Numbered from the stretch's first letter, positions 30,128 through 40,002 are shown. The stretch is 64,000 nt of DNA from Vagococcus zengguangii (GCF_005145005.1 NZ_CP039712.1:1-64000); one strand, 5' to 3'. Made by a program: numbers and translations. Notes: generated by a model not told the origin, from the sequence alone.

Positions 30128-30863
30128 ATGCTTGATTATTTTTTTGATGATTATAGGGGTTTTGCTCGTTAGTTTTCCAGTTATCAAGCATACGGTAACC
30201 CTTGTTAAATTTCAAACGACCTCGTTATCATATGCAAAGCAACTCCCTGAAGTAACACCAAATGATGCAATTGTTTTGCCAACCCTTACGGATTATTGGC
30301 AGAGTTCAGCTGATGAAGTTGGGGAAGCTGTAGGTCAAATTATTATCCCAGATATAGAACTAGAAGTGCCGTTATTTTATGGACTGAAACAAGAGGAGTT
30401 ATTATATGGTGCGGGATTGATGTATCCGCAAAGGAATTTTGAAACGGATAATATAGTCATTGTAGGCCATCATTTAACAATAGCTAATGTTTTGTTTGGA
30501 AAATTACAGGAGCTCAAACAAGACAGTCTAATAATGGTGGAATTCATGGGAGAAAATTTCTTGTACCGAGTAAAGATGAAACACCTAGTTTCGGAGAAGG
30601 AACTAGCTGTTTTGGAAAATCAATCAGAGCCTCAGCTAACCTTGATTACATGTGATAAGCCTGAACGAACAGAGCAACGTCTTGTGGTTGTGGGGGAATT
30701 GTTAGAGGAAGAAAAGGATGACATCAGGCACGTAGTACAATCACCAATGAACAAAAGCACCTATCAATATACAGACACATTTATTCGTTATAGTGTGTTA
30801 CCATTGGTCATTATTTTGTCAACAATCCTCATGTTTAGTTGGCTGATTTGGCGCTATATTTGA
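30108..30863 (+). CDS. Sortase with N- and C-terminal membrane segments
   Basis: Sortases cut surface-protein sorting signals and join them to the cell wall. The 251-residue product has an N-terminal membrane segment, catalytic His in NIVIVGHH (near residue 120), catalytic Cys in TLITCDKPERTEQRLVVVG (near residue 184) with the downstream Arg, and a second membrane segment at the C-terminus (PLVIILSTILMFSWLIW). I see no clear N-terminal lid of pilin sortases, so I leave the class open. It overlaps the preceding gene by 20 bases (coupled translation). Likely substrates are the small LPIAG and FPKTG proteins of these clusters. Confidence 0.88.
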   Translation: MNKKRDKCLIIFLMIIGVLLVSFPVIKHTVTLVKFQTTSLSYAKQLPEVTPNDAIVLPTLTDYWQSSADEVGEAVGQIIIPDIELEVPLFYGLKQEELLYGAGLMYPQRNFETDNIVIVGHHLTIANVLFGKLQELKQDSLIMVEFMGENFLYRVKMKHLVSEKELAVLENQSEPQLTLITCDKPERTEQRLVVVGELLEEEKDDIRHVVQSPMNKSTYQYTDTFIRYSVLPLVIILSTILMFSWLIWRYI

Positions 30864-30905
30864 AAAGAGTTCAACGTTTAATCTAAATGTTGAACTCTTT
30901 TTTTT
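30864..30905. terminator. Intrinsic terminator after WxL cluster A
   Basis: AAAGAGTTCAACGTTTA pairs with TAAATGTTGAACTCTTT around a short loop, followed by a T run to 30905. It may also serve the convergent Mga gene. Confidence 0.88.
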
Positions 30906-30916
30906 GTATTTAATTG

Positions 30917-32317
30917 TTACGTTTCAATTGTTTCATCGATAAATCGTGCTAATCTTTCCAATTCTCTGTTTCGAGGGAAAGGTGTGATGTAGTAGATAGG
31001 AACCTCATCGTTTTCATAATAATAGTCTGTAATGATTAAATCAGGTTTATGTTGCAATAACTGGATAAATTCAACCGAATGATGAAGAAAAGATGTGATT
31101 TTTTTCTGTAGAAGCTTGATATTTTCAAACCCATAGCGGCTCATTAATAACACTTTGATCATTGATTGATTTTCAGATATTAATGGGTAGTAGAGTATGA
31201 ACAATTGTTCAGTTGAAATCGCATCTTGTTCTAACACAGAGGGTGGTAATTTTTGCATAAAGGCATCGTATTCATCAGTATTAGTAAAATTGCCGCGCAA
31301 ATCAACAAGTGAACCAAAGACAGCTTGTTTTCTAAGCATTAAGATCATATTGGCAATTAAGTAGAAGTAACTTTCTGGGTTGAGATTAATTTGATGCGCA
31401 TTGCCAACCTCAAATAAAATATTGTTACAAATCGTGAAATCTTTTTGGGAAATGATCTTAGGTGTTAAGTAAGTACTAGCACTCGCAACTACTTTGTGTT
31501 CAAGAATGCTCCATGTATTAATAAAAAAATATAAAAAATTAATTTCGGTTTCGAGCCTGTCAACAGGCAATTTTTTGGCGTAAAATGGTGCGAAAATTTC
31601 ATAAAATGCCTCTTCATTAGTTAATTTATTCATAATATAGAAGAAATCCATTTCTTTCTCAATGAATTTTTCTTTGCGTATTCTGGTTAGAGCGATATTA
31701 AGCATTAAGTTAAGGTTGTCAATTTTCATTTGAGTAGCAGGAATTGCTTTAGAATCGTTAACATAGTCTAGATGGTAGCGCTGGACAAGACTGGGCACTT
31801 TTTTGCCACTATCTTTAAATAATGTGAAAAAAAGGTAGCGAATCTTTTCTTCAGGTCCATCCATCATGAAAATTCCCTCTCTTTTGATAATTCGAATATC
31901 AAATTCTAAAAATACATCCTTTAAATAGCGCCATAAACGCATGATAGTTGAGATACTACGATTATGTTTAGCAGCATATTTTTCAAAAGAAATATCACGT
32001 TCATAAAATAAATCACGTGCCAGCTGATACAAGATACTACGTTGAATGAATAGTTTAAAAAACGGCTCGACTGAATAATTAGGACCTTTAATGACCTCAT
32101 TGAAGTTGTTACGAAACAGTTGTTCATTTGCTTGTAATTCAGGCCAATTACTACTGAAATCATTAATTAAATCATCTACCAGTTCAGAGATTTTTACTTC
32201 AGATAAATTTAATTTTTCGGTTAATTCCGCTGTTGGAAAGAGCTGCTTCTCAGAACTCTGTAAGTATTTTAATAGTCGGTATTTATCGCGATCCTTTTTC
32301 TCCATCAATTTATACAC
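30917..32317 (-). CDS. Mga-family transcriptional regulator A
   Basis: Mga-type regulators are stand-alone activators of surface-protein genes with two N-terminal helix-turn-helix domains, central PTS-regulated-like domains and a C-terminal EIIB-like domain. The 466-residue product fits: winged-helix regions at about residues 5-60 and 90-145 (AAKHNRSISTIMRLWRYLKD), a helical core, and an EIIB-like end with LLMSRYGFENIKLLQKK and PDLIITDYYY. The start is GTG at 32317, after GGGGGG; a longer TTG start would remove that spacing. It is convergent with cluster A and divergent from the giant adhesin gene, so either could be a target. Confidence 0.85.
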   Translation of the reverse strand: MYKLMEKKDRDKYRLLKYLQSSEKQLFPTAELTEKLNLSEVKISELVDDLINDFSSNWPELQANEQLFRNNFNEVIKGPNYSVEPFFKLFIQRSILYQLARDLFYERDISFEKYAAKHNRSISTIMRLWRYLKDVFLEFDIRIIKREGIFMMDGPEEKIRYLFFTLFKDSGKKVPSLVQRYHLDYVNDSKAIPATQMKIDNLNLMLNIALTRIRKEKFIEKEMDFFYIMNKLTNEEAFYEIFAPFYAKKLPVDRLETEINFLYFFINTWSILEHKVVASASTYLTPKIISQKDFTICNNILFEVGNAHQINLNPESYFYLIANMILMLRKQAVFGSLVDLRGNFTNTDEYDAFMQKLPPSVLEQDAISTEQLFILYYPLISENQSMIKVLLMSRYGFENIKLLQKKITSFLHHSVEFIQLLQHKPDLIITDYYYENDEVPIYYITPFPRNRELERLARFIDETIET

Positions 32318-32949
32318 TGTCAATCCCCCCAATACAAACCTAACAAAAAAACAATTAAAAAATATGTGAATTATCTACTCTATTATATCAAAAAAAGGCC
32401 ATTAAGTTATTAATCGTTGTTAAATGTACGTTTATTGTATGTGAAACATGTCATTTTCCTTTTTATTTTATGTTAATGTTCGACAAAAATAACGATTTAA
32501 TTGGTTGTATTTTGTCCATTATAGTGACTTGTATAAGAAAGATTATCAAAAATGTTCAAAAGTGTCTAAAATCTTGTGTTGAAATGAGCTCTTTTAGTTG
32601 CAATGTTTGTTTAAAGGGGTCTTATTACGTTCGTGATAAGCTTTTTTTCAGGATTTCCGGTATTTTTGTCTATTTTTACTCTAAAAAATTTTAATTTTGA
32701 TAATAAAGAGAGAAATATTGTAAAATCGTCATTTTTTTTCACAAAAAAAGCTTTTTTTGACAAATTAATCGCCTGTAAAATGATCCCAAAAATACTTTTA
32801 GCTGCTTTAAACTTAATATGAAAAGACTATCCGCTCTAAAGCGGTTAGGCCCTTAGTAATTGTGCGGCAGAGGGGGGATTTATTTATTGAAGTTAGATGA
32901 TTTTCATAAAACGTTAATTAAATTAGGAAAAGGAGGGAGATGGTTTGAT
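32318..32949. other. Divergent AT-rich control region between Mga A and the giant adhesin
   Basis: This gap of about 630 bases has no supported gene. It is very A/T-rich, with poly-T blocks near 32640-32760. A candidate plus-strand promoter is TTGACA (32757-32762) with AATGAT (32779-32784), 16-base spacing. A small CCGC/GCGG hairpin at about 32831-32844 lies in the presumed leader. Two ribosome binding sites occur: AGGGGGG (32871-32877) before a TTG at 32887, and AGGAGGG (32931-32937) before a GTG at 32950. Confidence 0.5.
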
Positions 32950-35900
32950 GTGAAAATTAATAAAAAAGTAATCGGAGTACTGGTGAGCCTATTGGCTTTA
33001 ATTTCAATGATTATTGTTTTTGATATTAAAACCACCAATGCCGATCGAGTGGGATTCGATCGAAATTCGATGGGTGTGTATTTAAAAGACATGACGGATG
33101 CAAAGAACATCGCTGTGGTTCCTAATCCAGAAACGCAATCGGGGATTAAAGAATATAAGGGCAGTATTGCTGGAATGAAAGAGGCGCTGTTTGATATTTA
33201 TCAATACGGTGATGGCGGAAATTATGGTATTTATGTTGGAACAACTGTGAGTTTTGATACTTCAATAGCTAGTGATACAATACCTGCTAATCCTTCAGCG
33301 ACAGATATTACGTTTAAGGCATTGGAAAGTAAAGCTTCTACGTTGATTTTTACAAGTACACAAGTTGATGAAATTAATAATAACACAGTTGCACCAACAG
33401 GAGCTAAAACCTTAACAATGAGAACTGATGTCTATTGGGGAACGGACATAGTATTGAGAAATATTAGCTATAGTGTCACTAACATGTACTTAAATGGACA
33501 TAATGCATTATTTGGAGGCGGTTCTCGTAGTACAGTAATCTCAAATATTTACGGTGGATCAAAAAATCAAGATGTTACGGGTAATCCAACTATCGAGATT
33601 AACGCTACGGGTGCCTATACTTGGTCAATATATGGTGGTAATGAATCAGGTGGTACTTTAACAGGTAATCCATCAATTATTGTCAATAATACATCCGGAG
33701 CCATTTCAACTTTAAGTGGTGGTGCTAAAGTCGGAACCGTCACAGGAGATACCTCGTTAGAAATCAACAAGACAACTGGTGGAATAACAAGTGTCTACGG
33801 TGGTGGTGAGGGCACATCAGGAACTGCGACTGCCAACGTAACGGGTAACACCTCAGTTGTGATTAATAACACTGGTGCTGGTATTACAACATTAAGTGGC
33901 GGTGTTAAAGTCGGAACCGTTGATGGTAATACTTCATTAATAGTTAATGATGCTGGTGGGACAATAGCTAATGTGTATGGAGCAGGTCAAGGCACCTCCG
34001 CAACTGTAACAGCCAATGTAAAGGGTAATGTTACAACGTCTATCAATAGTACAAATACTGCTTCGAAATTAAGGTTAACGAATTACTATGGTGGAACGGC
34101 TTATGGTGATATCACAGGTAATGTGAATAACACTATCAAAGGTTATGGTGGTTGGTCAGGATCTGCTGATTTAACAGGTGGGCCACATTATTATGGTGGA
34201 TCACGCAGTGGGAATATCGGTGGAGACACGACAGAAGTTTCGATTACCAATAATTTTGACACCAGCCTCTTTTCTACTGGTCGAGCAATATACAGTGGAG
34301 GAAACTCACATACTGGTGTAATGAGAGGGGATATAAAAAATACGATTAAAGCAGGTCGTAAATTAAATAAAGGTGAACTTACCCGAATTAATGGCGCGGG
34401 TGATTTTGATGCAGCTGCTCCATCCTCTACTAAATTATCAAGTGCTAATATTGATAAATACACTTCTGATGAAACTTATGTTGCGGCGCTTGAAAGCAGC
34501 AACTATCAAGTCTATGGTGATATTTATACAGATGTATTAGATGGTTCAGTTTCGTATGGAGCGGATGACTACGCTTATATAAGAGGCTTTGGTGTAAAAG
34601 GATTTCTGGAAGGGAATACTTATGTCACAGTAGGTGTTAAAAATAATCAGTATAATAGCTTTGGTGGTGATGGCTTTGTATTTAAAGCCCAGACTATAGG
34701 TAGCTTTATGGGGACAACAGGTGTGAAGGATTACTATGTAACAAAAGAATCTAATTCTGATGCAACTACTTATGGATCTGCTTTTGATATTGTCGGTGGT
34801 GGAGGCAGGATTACTGGTTGGTCACAAGACGTCTATATTAAAGGTAATACCAATGTTGTGTTGAATAACGTGTTAGCACGTTGGACATATGGAGCGGGAT
34901 TTTCTGGCACAACATATGGTGATACTTCCATTACGTTAAATGGCGGATTAGTAGACACGCTAGAAGGTGCGGGTTTTTGGGATAATCGCATTGATGGTAA
35001 CACAACCGCAACTGTTAATAACGGCCAAATCAACTGGTTTTTGTCAGGAGGCGGTTGGCATTCACGTAAAATTAATGGAAACCCTTCTGTTACTGTTAAT
35101 GATGGGGTGATTAATGCTTCTATGGGTGGCACTTATGGTGAAGCGACTACGCACGATATTTATGGTGATAGCAACATGCTGATTAAAGGTGGTAATTTTT
35201 CAGGTGTTCCTCGTACAGGACTCAATGCAATCTCAGGTGGTGCCACTAACCAAGGAACGCTATACGGTGATAGTAATGTCACGATTGATTTGCGAAATTT
35301 CAAAAATGAACGTCAATTTGCTTTACCAAAAAACACCTATATTTCAGCAGGAAAACCTTATAACGCTTTTGATGGCTCAAAATTAGGAACTGATAGTAGT
35401 AATTCAACAAATCTTAATATTTTTTCTGATGAATCGAGTGGCGATATTTTAAATGGTGCGATTATTTATGGAGATGGTGGCAGAGGAACTGCGGGTCAAA
35501 ATAACACTAAGGCAGGTAGTATTAATATCAATATTGACGCGCCAGGTTCTAGTATAGGTAGTTTGTATGCAACACAATATAAGAATGTTTCAAGCAATAA
35601 ATTATTGAGAAACGTTAATATTAATATCGAACGAGCGGGTTCAATTGGAGGTATTTCAGGAGGAAGTGCAGAAAGTGATGATAATATCACGAATCAAGTA
35701 GCCGCCAATAGCGCTGTTAATAATAAGTTTGCTAAATTTAACATTGGTGTGCCAGTTGGTGGCGCAACCACTGCTGAAAAACAAACAGAGCCACTTGATA
35801 TCACGGGATTAGGTTTAGTTAATTTTACTGAACTTAATATCGAAAATGGTCTTCAGCTAAGAGCCAATGGCGGAAATATCACGAATGGTCTTAGTGCGAC

Positions 35901-37971
35901 CGCTGCTGATCACGCTAGCACATACAACGAATTTGGTCATATATATATTAAAGACGGCGCTGGTTTAGGTGTTGTAAAAGATGGCAACATTATTTCTGGT
36001 GGTGAATTAAATGTTTCAGGCTCAGCTAATATTGCGTCATTACCAGGCACAGGCAAGATCAATTTATCAGCAGTTAATTTTGAAGATGACAAAGCGAAAC
36101 TGAATTGGATAAAAGTTGGGACAACTGGTAGCTTAGTTAAAAGTAACGGAACATATTGGGGCACGCAAGACGCTTATCAAGTGTTGACCATTAATCCAAC
36201 TGTAGCCAATGCAGGAACAATTACGCCATTTAACTTTACCGGTATTGAAAAAGAAACCGGTAAGACATTTATCGGTGACAATGATGTAACTGGTTCAAAA
36301 AACGGTTATGGCATTATGATACCCGGGTCAACGATTGATTATCGAGTTGTCAAAGGAGAAGTAGCGGATATCTATAAAGGTGACGGTAATATGTTCCACG
36401 ATGTTGAAGTGGAAACAGGTAAAGAACCACCATTTGCCCACCCTGCTTGGGGTAGTTCAGCCAAAGGGGTGATAGCTAAAGACGGGATTTTGTATATTCT
36501 TTCAAGTTCAGGTATTTTGCCAACTATTAGTGCCACACCGGATGAAACAAGCGGTTCATGGGTCAACCAGATGACGATTCAATCTACTAAGGTTGGTGAA
36601 AAAGCAATTGAGCGACCGGAAAGAAAAGACTATCAAGATGAAGCTTGGACGTCAACAGATGGTGATTATAGTTATACGATTACTTCGATGTTTTCAAATA
36701 AGGCAGAGTTAACCTCACGAAATATTATCTTAACAAGTGAAGAAGCGCAACAAATTAATGATAAGGCTGATTTAGATAAATGGACTGAAGTGTTTGGTCG
36801 TCCTTTCTTAAAAACAGAAGATTTAACGACAGAGGAGTTAGACCAACTTCATCAAGAACTTAAACCGGATGAGTATCGTGTTATTCCAATTGATTATTCA
36901 GTCGGAAATAACGATGCTGAAAATACAAAAGCTATGACGGTTAATGTCATTGTTGTTGGGGCCGACTATGCTATCTCTGAAGATAAACATGTAAGTATTC
37001 ATACCAATAAGGAAGTTGAAATTAAACAAGCCGCGTTGGCAACGATCATCAACAATGGCACTTACAATGAGTTTTATAAAAATAAAGAACAAATTAATGG
37101 CTTTACGATTACAAGTGATGGTCAAAAAGTGAATAATATTGTGCCAATCAATGGTACGCAACATTTATCAGAATTGGCATCTGCGACAACATTACCAACG
37201 TCAACAGATGAGCCATACGGCATCGTCGATTTTAATTATAATGGGGAAACCTATCAGTTAGATCGGATGGTAAAAATTACTGTAAAAGCTAATACAGTTA
37301 TTTTGACAGTGAACTTTTTAGATGAAGCAAAAGAACCATTACATGATAAATACGAGATGGAGTTGGAGCCAGGAACAACGTTAGATTTGTCAGCAGATAC
37401 TAAAATTCAAGAGGATATTTTTAATCAAATTGCGACAGATTTCAAATACTATATCAAAGAGCGACCTAAAGATGAAACAGCATTAACGGTTAATGATGAT
37501 ATGAGCGTTGATTACATTTTTAACGGTATTCTGTATTTTGCTTCAGCGCCAGATGTGATTGATTTTGGTAGCAACAGTTTATCGCTAGGATTGAATCAAT
37601 TTGGTGTTAATCAGACGGGACTTTCAGCGTCACTTATTTTGAAAGATTCTAGACGACACGATTCCGATACGCCATGGTCATTAAACGTTCGCGTGACTCA
37701 ACCATTATCTAATTTGCTACAAAATCACGTGTTGGATGATGCGTTGAAATATCGTAATGACCAAGAACTATTGACTTTAACCGATACGAACACACCGATT
37801 ATTACTGATAATGCTCGTATTACAGCGGCCGATGGTTTAAATGTGACGAATTCATGGGGGAAAAATTTTACAGAACCAGGAATGAAAGTAGCACTAAGTC
37901 CAGCTGAGTACGCACGTATAGGTGATTATAGTGGTGAAGTTCAATGGACAATTGGCTTCACGTCAGAATAA
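32950..37971 (+). CDS. Giant beta-helix adhesin with WxL-like C-terminus
   Basis: The 1,673-residue protein is the largest in the window. It has a signal peptide (KINKKVIGVLVSLLALISMI), a pectate-lyase-like region, then many rungs alternating YGG/SGG turns with GNxSxxIN strands (about residues 180-850). These include a tandem duplication of a roughly 64-residue unit near GGAKVGTVTGDTSLEIN and GGVKVGTVDGNTSLIVN. A beta-rich stalk follows, then a MucBP-like module (VILTVNFLDEAKEPL), and a C-terminal WxL-like domain with PWSLNVRVTQ and a final WTI in place of WxL. I take the GTG at 32950 because it yields a standard signal peptide; the TTG at 32887 would add 21 residues. Confidence 0.85.
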   Translation: MKINKKVIGVLVSLLALISMIIVFDIKTTNADRVGFDRNSMGVYLKDMTDAKNIAVVPNPETQSGIKEYKGSIAGMKEALFDIYQYGDGGNYGIYVGTTVSFDTSIASDTIPANPSATDITFKALESKASTLIFTSTQVDEINNNTVAPTGAKTLTMRTDVYWGTDIVLRNISYSVTNMYLNGHNALFGGGSRSTVISNIYGGSKNQDVTGNPTIEINATGAYTWSIYGGNESGGTLTGNPSIIVNNTSGAISTLSGGAKVGTVTGDTSLEINKTTGGITSVYGGGEGTSGTATANVTGNTSVVINNTGAGITTLSGGVKVGTVDGNTSLIVNDAGGTIANVYGAGQGTSATVTANVKGNVTTSINSTNTASKLRLTNYYGGTAYGDITGNVNNTIKGYGGWSGSADLTGGPHYYGGSRSGNIGGDTTEVSITNNFDTSLFSTGRAIYSGGNSHTGVMRGDIKNTIKAGRKLNKGELTRINGAGDFDAAAPSSTKLSSANIDKYTSDETYVAALESSNYQVYGDIYTDVLDGSVSYGADDYAYIRGFGVKGFLEGNTYVTVGVKNNQYNSFGGDGFVFKAQTIGSFMGTTGVKDYYVTKESNSDATTYGSAFDIVGGGGRITGWSQDVYIKGNTNVVLNNVLARWTYGAGFSGTTYGDTSITLNGGLVDTLEGAGFWDNRIDGNTTATVNNGQINWFLSGGGWHSRKINGNPSVTVNDGVINASMGGTYGEATTHDIYGDSNMLIKGGNFSGVPRTGLNAISGGATNQGTLYGDSNVTIDLRNFKNERQFALPKNTYISAGKPYNAFDGSKLGTDSSNSTNLNIFSDESSGDILNGAIIYGDGGRGTAGQNNTKAGSININIDAPGSSIGSLYATQYKNVSSNKLLRNVNINIERAGSIGGISGGSAESDDNITNQVAANSAVNNKFAKFNIGVPVGGATTAEKQTEPLDITGLGLVNFTELNIENGLQLRANGGNITNGLSATAADHASTYNEFGHIYIKDGAGLGVVKDGNIISGGELNVSGSANIASLPGTGKINLSAVNFEDDKAKLNWIKVGTTGSLVKSNGTYWGTQDAYQVLTINPTVANAGTITPFNFTGIEKETGKTFIGDNDVTGSKNGYGIMIPGSTIDYRVVKGEVADIYKGDGNMFHDVEVETGKEPPFAHPAWGSSAKGVIAKDGILYILSSSGILPTISATPDETSGSWVNQMTIQSTKVGEKAIERPERKDYQDEAWTSTDGDYSYTITSMFSNKAELTSRNIILTSEEAQQINDKADLDKWTEVFGRPFLKTEDLTTEELDQLHQELKPDEYRVIPIDYSVGNNDAENTKAMTVNVIVVGADYAISEDKHVSIHTNKEVEIKQAALATIINNGTYNEFYKNKEQINGFTITSDGQKVNNIVPINGTQHLSELASATTLPTSTDEPYGIVDFNYNGETYQLDRMVKITVKANTVILTVNFLDEAKEPLHDKYEMELEPGTTLDLSADTKIQEDIFNQIATDFKYYIKERPKDETALTVNDDMSVDYIFNGILYFASAPDVIDFGSNSLSLGLNQFGVNQTGLSASLILKDSRRHDSDTPWSLNVRVTQPLSNLLQNHVLDDALKYRNDQELLTLTDTNTPIITDNARITAADGLNVTNSWGKNFTEPGMKVALSPAEYARIGDYSGEVQWTIGFTSE

Positions 37972-38010
37972 TCACGCTAGATTAAAAGTGAGAAAGGATG
38001 GTGTCGACGG

Positions 38011-38328
38011 TTGAAAAGAATAACAAACAGGCTCGTGCGATTTTTGTTGCTGATGCTGATGTTAGGGTCGTTTCAAGTAAAGGCCTCAGCTGAAAAATTA
38101 GGTGGATCAGCTGGCAATACAGCAGAAGTTGGTTTCTATGAAGCGAAGCCTGATCCACCTATTATCGGCGGATCAAAAACACCTCCTACCGGAAAAACGG
38201 GCGCTACTAGTATTTTTCCAAAAACAGGGGAGGAAATGACCGCTTGGGGAATAGGTGCGTTGGGTATTGTATTAGTTTACATCGCAGTAAAAAAACTGGC
38301 ATCTAAGGGCGGTGATTCACATGGTTAG
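38011..38328 (+). CDS. Small LPXTG-type surface protein (FPKTG signal)
   Basis: The 105-residue product has a signal peptide, a short Pro/Gly/Thr-rich exposed segment (about residues 45-70) and a sorting signal: FPKTGEE near residue 71, a hydrophobic segment (WGIGALGIVLVYIAVKKL) and a short polar tail ending KGGDSHG. The motif has Phe for Leu of LPXTG. It is the cluster B equivalent of the LPIAG protein at the head of cluster A. The start is TTG at 38011, with GAAAGGATGG upstream at a longer than ideal distance. Its stop overlaps the next gene. Confidence 0.8.
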   Translation: MKRITNRLVRFLLLMLMLGSFQVKASAEKLGGSAGNTAEVGFYEAKPDPPIIGGSKTPPTGKTGATSIFPKTGEEMTAWGIGALGIVLVYIAVKKLASKGGDSHG

Positions 38329-39124
38329 AAATTTAAATAAACTAGGGTTGTTTATTACGTTAAGTTTCGCGATAACCAGTAGCACGTGGATTTCTGCCGT
38401 TAGTGCTGATAGTCTTTCAGGAGATGCTTCAGTTAGATTTAATGCGAGTGATAATCCGTCGCCACCAGTTGATCCAGACAATCCAGACAAAGTGATTGAT
38501 CCTGGTGAAGTGGTGAAAACGGAAGGGCCTTTAAGACTTGATTTTGTGCCGAAGTTATCATTTGGATATCGGGTCATCTCCGATCAAGACCAACGCTATA
38601 ATGTGAAAGCACAACAATTTGTCAGTGACACACCAGCTAGGCCTAATTATATCCAACTAACAGATAACCGTTGGAATATGGGGGGATGGCGATTAACACT
38701 TCAGCAAGAAAAGCAATTTTATAGTGCCGAAGCAAAAGAAGCAAAAGAGTTAAAAGGTGCAGTGATAACCTTTAATCAACAATCTATTCACTCAGCCTAT
38801 GATTTAGATGGCTATGTTCCAGAAATCGTTAAAGAAGATATTGCTCTTAACGAAATGGGAGCAAGCTATACTATTGTCGAAGCAAGTGAAAATAAAGGAC
38901 CAGGAACTTGGGTTATTAAATTTGGTGCCTCAGACACCGATGATGATAAAGAAACATCGTTAATTCCAGTACTGCATGACAATGGTAAGCCTCTTATAGA
39001 TGATTACTATCAAAAACCAGTCTATGAAAATACTGGTATCCGCTTGTCAGTACCCGGATCAATTAACAAAGAAGCAGTGAAATACAGTACGGTACTAGTT
39101 TGGACGTTGTCTGAATTAACATAA
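38321..39124 (+). CDS. WxL domain surface protein (cluster B, first)
   Basis: The 267-residue product has a signal peptide, the SGDASVRFNASDNPSPPVDPDNPD linker region, and a WxL domain with GGWRLTLQQ and final LVWTLSELT. It contains an extra acidic stretch near residues 205-235 (ASDTDDDKETSL and the following loop) compared with the cluster A versions. The start is ATG at 38321, preceded by AAGGGCGGTG inside the upstream gene, which it overlaps by 8 bases. Confidence 0.9.
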   Translation: MVRNLNKLGLFITLSFAITSSTWISAVSADSLSGDASVRFNASDNPSPPVDPDNPDKVIDPGEVVKTEGPLRLDFVPKLSFGYRVISDQDQRYNVKAQQFVSDTPARPNYIQLTDNRWNMGGWRLTLQQEKQFYSAEAKEAKELKGAVITFNQQSIHSAYDLDGYVPEIVKEDIALNEMGASYTIVEASENKGPGTWVIKFGASDTDDDKETSLIPVLHDNGKPLIDDYYQKPVYENTGIRLSVPGSINKEAVKYSTVLVWTLSELT

Positions 39125-39143
39125 AACTTAGGAGGAAGAAAGA

Positions 39144-39929
39144 ATGAAGTATACTAAATTATTATCTACAGCTGTTTTAGGAGCAATGACATTAGGAATG
39201 GTAACACCAGCTTTTGCAGAAGTGGAACCTGCTGTTGGTGAAGGTCGTATTGAATTTACAGCAGATACAAGTCCTGAAGGTGTTATTGACCCAGAAAACC
39301 CAGGAACTGGTGTTACACCAGAAGAACCAGGTGAGGGTGTTAAACCTGGAAAAGAAGGTCCTTTACAAATTGTTTGGGTGTCTAATTTGAAATTTGGTTC
39401 TATGCCAGCTAGTTTAACTGGTATTGATGTAGATGCGGCAGCTACGAATGTTGGAACAAAAACAGAGCCTATTTTAAGAGGGAACTTTGTTCAAATCGCA
39501 GATAAACGTTTTGATAAAGACCCAGGCCAAGGTTGGACTTTATCAGCTCAAATGACGAAACAATTTACAGAAGTAGTAAGTGAAACAGAAGACGTTACTA
39601 ACTATGGCAATTCAGTTTTAAACGGTTCAACCATTACTTATAAAAATGCGAATATTGAAAAATCAAGTAATCAAGACGTTATTGAAATGCCAACGACTGC
39701 ATCTGAAGATCCTGTTTTATCTTTAGAAGGTGGTTCAAAAGAAATGATGTCAGCTGCACAAGGCCAAGGTTTTGGTAACTGGGCGGTTGAATATGGGGAT
39801 AGTCGTGCCAATACAGAAGCAACATCCGTTCACTTAAATGTTCCAACTCGTGTCGCAATGAAAGCAACTAACTATAAAGCTGAAATTACTTGGACACTAA
39901 GTGAACTAGATACACCATTAGAACCATAA
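39144..39929 (+). CDS. WxL domain surface protein (cluster B, second)
   Basis: The 261-residue product has a signal peptide (ending near PAFAE), the GRIEFTADTSPEGVIDPENPGT linker, and a WxL domain with QGWTLSAQM and final ITWTLSELD. Codon choice is more regular than in its neighbours (GGT, GAA, CCA), which can mark a well-expressed gene. GGAGGAAG precedes the ATG. It is followed by a perfect 15-bp hairpin before the next gene. Confidence 0.9.
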   Translation: MKYTKLLSTAVLGAMTLGMVTPAFAEVEPAVGEGRIEFTADTSPEGVIDPENPGTGVTPEEPGEGVKPGKEGPLQIVWVSNLKFGSMPASLTGIDVDAAATNVGTKTEPILRGNFVQIADKRFDKDPGQGWTLSAQMTKQFTEVVSETEDVTNYGNSVLNGSTITYKNANIEKSSNQDVIEMPTTASEDPVLSLEGGSKEMMSAAQGQGFGNWAVEYGDSRANTEATSVHLNVPTRVAMKATNYKAEITWTLSELDTPLEP

Positions 39930-39949
39930 TAGATGATTAAATAAATATA

Positions 39950-39982
39950 ACAAAAGTGCTAGTTTTGAACTAGTGCTTTTGT
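39950..39982 (+). other. Intra-operon hairpin between WxL and WxL-interacting-protein genes (cluster B)
   Basis: A perfect 15-bp stem, ACAAAAGTGCTAGTT (39950-39964) with AACTAGTGCTTTTGT (39968-39982), and a 3-base loop. The 3' side ends in TTTTGTTGTC, a weak U tract. It occupies the same place as the hairpin at 28985-29017 in cluster A. Confidence 0.72.
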
Positions 39983-40002
39983 TGTCTATAGGAGTGAGTA
40001 TG

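Noticed and set aside
32470-32821. Overlapping open frames of 60-75 codons in the A/T-rich gap before the giant adhesin
   Set aside because: They lack ribosome binding sites and recognisable domains, are rich in rare Cys/Phe/Ile runs, and lie in the expected control region.
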